Positions 1 to 4,996 of a stretch of 8,427 nucleotides of DNA are shown piece by piece (position 1 is the first letter of the stretch; each line of letters begins with the position of its first letter). Origin of the DNA: Eubacterium sp. (GTDB lineage Bacteria > Bacillota > Clostridia > Lachnospirales > Lachnospiraceae); the NCBI GenBank assembly GCA_017616955.1, contig JAFZXD010000279.1:1-8427 (forward strand). The letters run 5' to 3'. The translations under genes and the position numbers were made by a program. The notes beneath the pieces were generated by a model that had not been told where the DNA came from, made no database searches, and saw only the letters and a list, made by a program, of their open reading frames with translations.

Positions 1-49
1 CAGAGGACTGAAAATCCTCGTGTCACTGGTTCGATTCCGGTTCTGGGCA
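1..49 (+). tRNA. tRNA-Phe (GAA), 5'-truncated by the window edge
   Basis: The anticodon stem is GAGGA (3-7) paired with TCCTC (15-19), enclosing the seven-base loop CTGAAAA, whose third to fifth bases give anticodon GAA (10-12). A five-base variable loop follows (20-24). The T arm is ACTGG (25-29), loop TTCGATT (30-36) and CCGGT (37-41). The 3' half of the acceptor stem, TCTGGGC (42-48), precedes discriminator A49. About 24 bases of the 5' end (acceptor strand and D arm) lie outside the window. The next bases are CAC, so the 3' CCA is not encoded and must be added by tRNA nucleotidyltransferase. The short variable loop excludes a tRNA-Leu or tRNA-Ser. Confidence 0.95.
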
Positions 50-54
50 CACAC

Positions 55-83
55 AACTCCGATTATGTCGGAGTTATTTTTTT
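55..83 (+). terminator. Intrinsic terminator of the tRNA transcript
   Basis: A perfect 8-bp stem, AACTCCGA (55-62) against TCGGAGTT (68-75), closes a five-base loop and is followed by A and seven T (76-83). It begins six bases after the mature tRNA end, which is typical for the end of a tRNA gene or tRNA cluster. Confidence 0.9.
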
Positions 84-110
84 GCAATTTAATATAATTT
101 TATATACTAT
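82..110 (+). promoter_or_regulatory. Candidate promoter of the GNAT gene
   Basis: TTGCAA (82-87, 4/6 to the -35 consensus) lies 17 bases before TACTAT (105-110, 4/6 to the -10 consensus), in a very AT-rich stretch. The -35 box overlaps the T tract of the preceding terminator. A perfect TATAAT at 93-98 has no usable -35 in place. This would give a leader of about 75 bases before the ATG at 194. It is a weak match and rests on position and spacing only. Confidence 0.4.
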
Positions 111-177
111 AGATTTACTTGAAGAGTTGTTCCTCGGCGTGCTATCATTTTGTTGTTTTCCACAGTTATGAAAAGAG

Positions 178-185
178 TAAGGTGA
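178..185 (+). promoter_or_regulatory. Ribosome binding site that fixes the GNAT start
   Basis: TAAGGTGA ends eight bases before the ATG at 194. The reading frame stays open upstream to a TTG at 119, but that codon has no Shine-Dalgarno sequence and would sit almost on the predicted transcription start. The ATG at 194 is therefore preferred. Confidence 0.7.
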
Positions 186-193
186 TAATTACA

Positions 194-688
194 ATGAATG
201 ATGATCTTATGAACAAGATAATTCTTGAAGAGGTGAAAGAGAATGAACTTGAGCTTCTTCTTGATATGCAAGTAGAAAGTTTTATGCCCCTTTTTGAGAA
301 ATACCATGATTCAATGTCTCCTGCAATTGAATCAATAGAAAGAATAAAAAGAAGATGGTCTGTTCCAAATAGGAAGTATTTCTTCATTAATATGGATGGT
401 ACACGTGTAGGAGTAATCAATATAGGGCATAATAACCCTAAGGAGAAAAGGGAATCTTATATAAGTCCATTGTTTGTATTGCCAAGATTTCAGAATCGAG
501 GAATCGGATATGCTGCGATTATGAAAGCATTTGAGATTAGTCCTGATGTCAAACGGTGGGTTCTTGAAACTATAATGCAGGAAAAGGGTAATTGTCACTT
601 GTATGAAAAATGCGGTTTTAAGCGTTTCGGTGACGAAAAACATGTAAATGATAAGATGACCCTTATTATGTATGAATTATATAGATAA
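194..688 (+). CDS. GNAT-family N-acetyltransferase
   Basis: This 164-residue protein should transfer an acetyl group from acetyl-CoA to an amine, in the cytoplasm; the substrate cannot be read from the sequence. The GNAT fold is supported by a strand ending in FVLP (94-97) followed by the acetyl-CoA pyrophosphate loop Q100-N-R-G-I-G105 and helix YAAIMKAF. The late motif LYEKCGF (136-142) is the usual GNAT motif B, where Tyr137 sits at the position that often acts as general acid. The length fits a single-domain GNAT. The N-terminal part (LLLDMQVESFMPLFEKYHD) resembles small acetyltransferases of clostridia. The start was chosen for its AAGGTGA site. No clear terminator follows, so transcription could run into the next gene 142 bases downstream. 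It could be an antibiotic-, peptide- or metabolite-acetylating enzyme. Confidence 0.9.
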   Translation: MNDDLMNKIILEEVKENELELLLDMQVESFMPLFEKYHDSMSPAIESIERIKRRWSVPNRKYFFINMDGTRVGVINIGHNNPKEKRESYISPLFVLPRFQNRGIGYAAIMKAFEISPDVKRWVLETIMQEKGNCHLYEKCGFKRFGDEKHVNDKMTLIMYELYR

Positions 689-735
689 TATCAAAAATAG
701 CTAATTTCATCATGTCTTTATTTCACAAATGTTAA

Positions 736-802
736 TTGATTTATTATGTGTTTTATGATAGATTAAAACATAGGTTAACAATAGTTATATAGTCGTACTA
801 AT
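736..802 (+). promoter_or_regulatory. Region with weak promoter candidates for the secreted-protein gene
   Basis: Two weak sigma-A-like pairs are visible. TTGATT (736-741) has TAGATT (759-764) after a 17-base spacer. TTAACA (775-780) has ACTAAT (797-802) after a 16-base spacer. The second would leave a leader of about 20-25 bases before the ribosome site AAGGAG at 818-823. I cannot choose between them, and readthrough from the acetyltransferase gene is also possible. Confidence 0.3.
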
Positions 803-830
803 GGGGTTATTGTAAAAAAGGAGTGAAAAA

Positions 831-1445
831 ATGAAGAGAAGAATATTTAGTTTTGTTCTTGCATTAGCATTTATTTTAGGAGTAATGGTTCCTTTTACTG
901 AGTCTGAAGCTGCGAGTAGAAAAAATACAACAATCTATTTAAAAAATCAATCGGTAAATGTTACGTTTTCAATAGCTAAAGAGGATAGACAGACTGCAGC
1001 TAAGGCACTTAGCAAAGCTCTTGGTGCATCCATCAAAAATGGTAGATCTTTCTATATTCGTGTGAACGGAAAGAGATATAAGGCTCTTAATAAGAAGGGA
1101 ACTATCTGGATTTCAGGAGTTAAGCTTAAAGATTTTGTTGCTAAGAAGGGTAAGAATACAGATCAGACTGAGATTACTTTAAAAGCTAACTTTATCAATA
1201 TCTTTAGAATTGCTGCTCTTTCAGGAAAGACAGCTTCCTTCAAATACACTATGACTGTTGGTAAAGCAACTATCAAGAATGTTAAGATCACAAAGAATAA
1301 GAAGTTTGTGTTCACAGGAAATGGTAAGAAGTATACGGCTTCAGTTCAGAAGGGTAAGATAATTCTTCTTGGCGACCATGAAAAGGATGCATTTGTAAAG
1401 AATATGAAGAATGCAGGAGTTATTAAGAAGGTAATAGTTAAATAG
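831..1445 (+). CDS. Secreted lysine-rich protein with a duplicated module, function unknown
   Basis: I do not recognise this 204-residue protein. It starts with a Sec signal peptide: a basic MKRR, a hydrophobic core at about 5-22, and a likely signal peptidase I site after Ala27 (SEA|AS). There is no lipobox cysteine, no LPXTG sorting signal and no second membrane segment, so it should be released or held by charge. By hand count the full protein has 35 Lys and 8 Arg against 10 Asp/Glu and no Cys. Residues 79-101 and 164-186 align without gaps with 11 of 23 identities (shared N-G-K, Y, A, K-G, I, G, K-D), which suggests a duplicated beta-rich unit. The pattern recalls copper amine oxidase N-terminal-like or other small extracellular beta repeats of Firmicutes, but that is only an impression. 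AAGGAG (818-823) seven bases before the ATG supports the start. A strong terminator follows. Confidence 0.85.
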   Translation: MKRRIFSFVLALAFILGVMVPFTESEAASRKNTTIYLKNQSVNVTFSIAKEDRQTAAKALSKALGASIKNGRSFYIRVNGKRYKALNKKGTIWISGVKLKDFVAKKGKNTDQTEITLKANFINIFRIAALSGKTASFKYTMTVGKATIKNVKITKNKKFVFTGNGKKYTASVQKGKIILLGDHEKDAFVKNMKNAGVIKKVIVK

Positions 1446-1464
1446 TTAATTTATTTTGAATTAT

Positions 1465-1512
1465 AAATGGCTACCGGTTTTTAGGATTTAACCTAATTTC
1501 CGGTAGCCATTT
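1465..1512. terminator. Two-tier terminator between convergent genes
   Basis: AAATGGCTACCGG (1465-1477) pairs perfectly with CCGGTAGCCATTT (1500-1512). Inside it a symmetric TTT/TTT internal loop leads to a second stem, TTAGG (1481-1485) with CCTAA (1492-1496). A T run follows on the plus strand (1511-1516), so it should end the secreted-protein transcript. On the minus strand the stem is followed by a less regular T-rich stretch, so it may also serve the HAD gene that ends at 1541. Confidence 0.92.
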
Positions 1513-1540
1513 TTTTGCTTGTACATATTTTATTTAAATG

Positions 1541-2239
1541 TCAGTATTGCTGCAGTTTAATTAAATCAGAAATGTCATTTAATTCTGTGTAATCTGTTAC
1601 ACTCGCAATAACTTCAGGGTAGGATGTGAGCGCTGTATTTTTACTGTCTCCCGTTACTGAGATAATATGTTTTATTCCTGCTGAAACAGCCGCTTGTACG
1701 CCTATGGTACTATCTTCAAATACAAGTATATTATTAGCAGGCATTTCCAGTTTTTCTATAGCAGCAAGGTATAGATCTGGATGAGGCTTGAGAGGGATAT
1801 TTCCGGCTCCGATAATAACGTCCTCCCATTTGAACCATCTATCGAGATTGTAGCGTTCAAAGTATAAGTTCATATTTTCAAGATTGGCAGTTGTTGCTAT
1901 AGTACGTTTTACTCGGGCAAGCATAAGATAGTTTAAGAAGCTTTCAAGCCCGGGAGCGAGCTGAACATCAGCTTTTACAAGCATATTTCTATAGAGTCGC
2001 TCCTTTTCATCGGTGAACTGAACGATCATGTTATCAGTCAGTTCATAGCCTAAGAAATGTTCCAGTATCTCCTTGGCGGTCTTCCCCTTGATATGGAGCT
2101 CCATATCTTCATCGCTTACAGGTTTAAGCGCAAGTTCTTCAATGTAAAGCTGCCATGCTTTATCATGATATATTCCGTCAAATATACATGTGCCGTTAAA
2201 ATCGAAAATGACGGCAATGTCCTTGTTCATTTCGTACAT
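1541..2239 (-). CDS. HAD-superfamily hydrolase, beta-phosphoglucomutase-like, with Asp to Asn in motif I
   Basis: This 232-residue cytoplasmic protein has the full order of HAD motifs with an inserted helical C1-type cap at about 22-90. Motif I is F12-D13-F-N15-G-T17, motif II is A115-T116-T117, motif III is K151 in KPHPDLY, and motif IV is E175-D176-S177. The YHDKAW stretch (24-29) matches the cap start of beta-phosphoglucomutases (YHxxAW). Members act on small phosphorylated metabolites; the substrate here is unknown. The usual general acid/base aspartate two residues after the nucleophile is Asn15, which in beta-phosphoglucomutase strongly impairs catalysis. It may therefore work by another route, be slow, or bind without turnover. 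The first ATG is preferred over the one at codon 4 because GGAGAAGG lies 4 to 12 bases upstream of it. The gene converges on the secreted-protein gene and diverges from the c-di-GMP regulator. Confidence 0.88.
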   Translation of the reverse strand: MYEMNKDIAVIFDFNGTCIFDGIYHDKAWQLYIEELALKPVSDEDMELHIKGKTAKEILEHFLGYELTDNMIVQFTDEKERLYRNMLVKADVQLAPGLESFLNYLMLARVKRTIATTANLENMNLYFERYNLDRWFKWEDVIIGAGNIPLKPHPDLYLAAIEKLEMPANNILVFEDSTIGVQAAVSAGIKHIISVTGDSKNTALTSYPEVIASVTDYTELNDISDLIKLQQY

Positions 2240-2285
2240 ATAACCTTCTCCAAATTGTTAAAAAATATAGGTAAAAACATAGATT

Positions 2286-2314
2286 ATTTTATATAGCATT
2301 TGATAATACGTCAA
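2286..2314 (-). promoter_or_regulatory. Promoter of the HAD gene
   Basis: Read on the minus strand, TTGACG (2314-2309, 5/6) is followed after 17 bases by TAAAAT (2291-2286, 5/6). Transcription would start near 2279, giving a leader of about 40 bases that contains GGAGAAGG just before the ATG at 2239. It lies back-to-back with the regulator's promoter without overlapping it. Confidence 0.75.
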
Positions 2315-2340
2315 GGTCGTAAATTATTGCAAAAATCAAA

Positions 2341-2369
2341 TAGACATGGCTATTACAGGTTGTTATAAT
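2341..2369 (+). promoter_or_regulatory. Strong promoter of the c-di-GMP regulator gene
   Basis: TAGACA (2341-2346, 5/6) and a perfect TATAAT (2364-2369) are separated by 17 bases, and TG at 2361-2362 makes an extended -10. Transcription should start near 2376. This lies downstream of the first in-frame ATG (2346), so that codon would not be in the message; translation must start at 2400. Confidence 0.82.
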
Positions 2370-2388
2370 GACCTTATATTGCGAAAAA

Positions 2389-2397
2389 GGGGAAGGA
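2389..2397 (+). promoter_or_regulatory. Ribosome binding site that fixes the regulator start
   Basis: GGGGAAGGA precedes the ATG at 2400, with the GGGG part ending seven bases upstream of it. The alternative ATG at 2346 has no purine-rich site before it (AAATAGAC), and the receiver domain begins naturally right after the 2400 start. Confidence 0.8.
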
Positions 2398-2399
2398 AT

Positions 2400-4793
2400 A
2401 TGGCTGATTGGGTAGTAATAGTAGATGATGATTTGACTAATCTGAAAGTGGCCGGACATATTCTTAGCAAATATGATAAAAAGGTTACAACACTGACATC
2501 CGGAAAGGCACTTCTTGATTTTATATGTGTAAATTCACCTGATATCATTTTAATGGATATCAATATGCCGGGTATGGATGGATTTGAGACTCTCAGTAGA
2601 CTGAGAGAACTCGAGAGAGAACTTGATATAGAAGAGATTCCCGTTATATTTTTGACTGCTGATGATGATATGAGTACCGAGAGCCGTGGTTTTGAAGAAG
2701 GTGTATCGGACTTTATCAGAAAACCGTTTGATCCGGAAGTTCTTGTAAGAAGAATCGACAATATAATCGGCAAGCAGGAGAAGCTTCTTCATTTTCAGGA
2801 AGAGGCTACCCGAGATCAGCTTACCGGTCTTCTGAATAGATCTGCCGTAAATGAGAGATTAGAGCAAGTATGTCGAAAAACTCCGGGTTATTTTTTTATC
2901 ATCGATCTGGACTGCTTTAAACTTGTTAATGATCTCTATGGTCATGATATGGGTGATAAGCTGCTTCTCTCATTTGCAAAGACTATAAAAGCAACGCTGA
3001 CACCGGACAGTATTATAGGGCGTATCGGCGGAGATGAATTTGTCGCATTCTCTTCTGATATCGGTTCTGAAAATGACATCAAAAGAATCTCAGTGAATCT
3101 TAATATGGGGCTTGTTGAAAAGGCCAAAAGACTTCTGGGACGAGACATGCAGATTCCGCTTGGTGCATCTATAGGAGCTATGTATGTATCAGGTGTGGGA
3201 ACTTCGTATGAAGATGTTTTCAATGCCGCGGATAAAGCATTATATAAAGTAAAAATGAATGGAAAGCATGGATATGCAATCTTCAGCTTTGACGAAGAGG
3301 ATGATTTTGAAGAATCCCAAATGATGAATCTGAAGACGATCAGCATGATTCTTGCTGAAAGAAATATTCCTGACACGGCACTTCAGTTGGATAAGAATGC
3401 ATTTATTAATGTATATCGATTCGTTATGAGATACATTATCAGATATCATAAGAATGCATGTAAGATATTATTCACTCTTAAACCTACAGAAGATCAGGAT
3501 GAGGATGATTTTAGTGTAAGCTGTGACAGTTTTTGTGCACATATAAAGACACATTTAAGAAAAAGCGATCTGGTTTTACAGTATAGAAAGGATCAGATAT
3601 TTGTATTTCTTACCGATATAAAAGAAGCTGCTATCGAACAGGTGATCGGTGGAATACTTCGTTCCTGGGATTTGGAGAATGGAAAAGTATTATCGGTTAC
3701 GTATGAAAGCGAATTCATGGAAGCTGATACTCTGGATAGAGGAGACGAAGATCAGCCATGGATAGCGGTTGTAGACGATGACGTAACAAATCTGAAGATG
3801 GCAGGTCATGTACTCATCAAAAACAATATGAGAGTAACGACACTAAAATCCGGAAGAGCACTTATAGATTTTCTGAAAGACAACAGACCGAATCTTATTC
3901 TGCTGGATGTTAAAATGCCTGAGATGGATGGATTCGAGACAATGCTCGAGCTGAGAGCTATGGAGAAAGAGGTTGCGGAAATCCCTGTTATATTCCTCAC
4001 GGGAAATGATGATGAGGAATCAGAGAAGAAGGGACTGGCTATCGGAGCTACAGACTTTATCAGGAAACCATTTGTTCCGGAAGTCCTCATCATGCGTGTA
4101 AAGCATATCATTGACATGGTAAGGCTTCAGAGGAATCTGGCTGAAGAGGTAGAGAAAAAGACCAAGGAAAATGAACACTTGTTCCTTCACGTAGTAAAAT
4201 CTCTGGCCGATGCTATAGACGCAAAGGATTCGTATACTAAAGGACATTCGGGAAGAGTTGCCGAATACTCAAGAGAGATTGCCAAGAGATTTGGTTATAC
4301 AGGACAGGAACAGACAGATATATATATGATGGGACTTCTCCACGATGTTGGTAAGATCGGAGTTCCGGATGAAGTTATCAATAAACCGGGACAGCTTACT
4401 GAGGAAGAATTCGATCAGATTAAGAAGCATCCGGTTATCGGATATCAGATATTATCGAATATCAAGGAGATGCCGTCGCTGTCAACAGGAGCCCGCTGGC
4501 ATCATGAGAGATATGACGGGACAGGATATCCAGATGGACTTGTTGGAAATGAAATCCCTGAGGCTGCGCGAATCATAGCTGTTGCGGATGCATATGATGC
4601 TATGACCAGTAACAGAAGTTACCGTGATCAGATTCCACAGGATAAAGTACGAAGCGAATTTGATAAGTGCAGCGGAACACAGTTTGATCCTCGGTTTGCG
4701 GATATCATGATGAAGATGATAGATGAAGATGTAAACTATGATATGAAGGAAAAGAAGAATCGAGAGAACAAAGACACTGATTCAGAAGAATAA
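2400..4793 (+). CDS. Two-receiver c-di-GMP regulator: REC-GGDEF-degenerate GGDEF-REC-HD-GYP
   Basis: This 797-residue cytoplasmic protein appears to combine synthesis and breakdown of c-di-GMP under phosphorelay control. REC1 is about 4-123, with acidic pocket D9/D10, phosphoacceptor D53, T86 and K108. The GGDEF domain is about 136-296, with D169-L-D171-x-F-K, N177-D178 and an intact GGDEF at 210-214. Its RxxD inhibitory-site positions are T201 and S204, so that site is absent. Residues 312-440 look like a second GGDEF fold in which GGDEF is replaced by RKDQI (396-400) but R387-x-x-D390 is kept. REC2 is about 454-571, with D459/D460, D503, T534 and K556. A helical linker (572-597) leads to HD-GYP, with H616, H648-D649, K652, H677, H701-H702, GYP 709-711 and D730. 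The C-terminal tail is highly charged. No membrane segment or adjacent histidine kinase is visible, so it is an orphan regulator. The domain calls are strong; the net direction of its activity is unknown. Confidence 0.95.
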   Translation: MADWVVIVDDDLTNLKVAGHILSKYDKKVTTLTSGKALLDFICVNSPDIILMDINMPGMDGFETLSRLRELERELDIEEIPVIFLTADDDMSTESRGFEEGVSDFIRKPFDPEVLVRRIDNIIGKQEKLLHFQEEATRDQLTGLLNRSAVNERLEQVCRKTPGYFFIIDLDCFKLVNDLYGHDMGDKLLLSFAKTIKATLTPDSIIGRIGGDEFVAFSSDIGSENDIKRISVNLNMGLVEKAKRLLGRDMQIPLGASIGAMYVSGVGTSYEDVFNAADKALYKVKMNGKHGYAIFSFDEEDDFEESQMMNLKTISMILAERNIPDTALQLDKNAFINVYRFVMRYIIRYHKNACKILFTLKPTEDQDEDDFSVSCDSFCAHIKTHLRKSDLVLQYRKDQIFVFLTDIKEAAIEQVIGGILRSWDLENGKVLSVTYESEFMEADTLDRGDEDQPWIAVVDDDVTNLKMAGHVLIKNNMRVTTLKSGRALIDFLKDNRPNLILLDVKMPEMDGFETMLELRAMEKEVAEIPVIFLTGNDDEESEKKGLAIGATDFIRKPFVPEVLIMRVKHIIDMVRLQRNLAEEVEKKTKENEHLFLHVVKSLADAIDAKDSYTKGHSGRVAEYSREIAKRFGYTGQEQTDIYMMGLLHDVGKIGVPDEVINKPGQLTEEEFDQIKKHPVIGYQILSNIKEMPSLSTGARWHHERYDGTGYPDGLVGNEIPEAARIIAVADAYDAMTSNRSYRDQIPQDKVRSEFDKCSGTQFDPRFADIMMKMIDEDVNYDMKEKKNRENKDTDSEE

Positions 4794-4821
4794 TATAAAG
4801 AAAAAATAACGAAACGAAGTG

Positions 4822-4858
4822 AAAAACGACAAGGAGTTATAAACTCTAAGTCGTTTTT
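4822..4858 (+). terminator. Two-tier terminator after the c-di-GMP regulator gene
   Basis: AAAAACGAC (4822-4830) pairs with GTCGTTTTT (4850-4858). A symmetric three-by-three internal loop (AAG/TAA) then leads to an upper stem, GAGTT (4834-4838) with AACTC (4842-4846), closed by a three-base loop. The T run is part of the stem and continues into T-rich sequence. It separates the regulator from carAB, and its A-rich left arm means it could be partly bidirectional. Confidence 0.88.
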
Positions 4859-4893
4859 ACTTTATTTATTAAAAAAATAAAAAAAACTCTTGT

Positions 4894-4921
4894 TTGACTA
4901 TTAAAAATAAAGTAATATAAT
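4894..4921 (+). promoter_or_regulatory. Promoter of carAB
   Basis: TTGACT (4894-4899, 5/6) and a perfect TATAAT (4916-4921) are 16 bases apart. Transcription should start near 4928, giving a leader of roughly 70 bases to the carA ATG at 4997. I see neither a PyrR-type attenuator hairpin nor a terminator in that leader, so any control by pyrimidines or arginine would have to act at the promoter or elsewhere. Confidence 0.8.
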
Positions 4922-4984
4922 GCAAATGGTTACTAAAAGATATATAAGATGGCCAACTGCGCATTGATGGAAAAAGTTGGAAAT

Positions 4985-4990
4985 GGAGAA
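4985..4990 (+). promoter_or_regulatory. Ribosome binding site that fixes the carA start
   Basis: GGAGAA stands seven to eight bases before the ATG at 4997. In-frame ATGs at 4949 and 4967 lack a convincing Shine-Dalgarno sequence and would add 16 or 10 residues that do not resemble a CarA N-terminus. Confidence 0.75.
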
Positions 4991-4996
4991 AATGTT

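Noticed and set aside
168..185. Five-codon leader ORF (MKRVR) overlapping the acetyltransferase ribosome site
   Set aside because: It has no Shine-Dalgarno of its own and no attenuator hairpin around it. Short ORFs like this occur by chance.
119..193. N-terminal extension of the acetyltransferase from a TTG at 119
   Set aside because: It has no ribosome site, lies next to the predicted transcription start, and the added residues do not resemble a GNAT N-terminus. The ATG at 194 has AAGGTGA at good spacing.
2363..4117. Two similar-looking antisense open frames, opposite REC1 (2363-2773) and REC2 (3806-4117)
   Set aside because: Their translations resemble each other only because the two receiver domains on the plus strand are homologous and use similar codons. 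They have no promoter or ribosome site and are low-complexity serine-rich.
4949..4996. Upstream in-frame ATGs of carA at 4949 and 4967
   Set aside because: They have no ribosome site, and the added residues do not match the CarA N-terminus. GGAGAA before 4997 is the better start signal.
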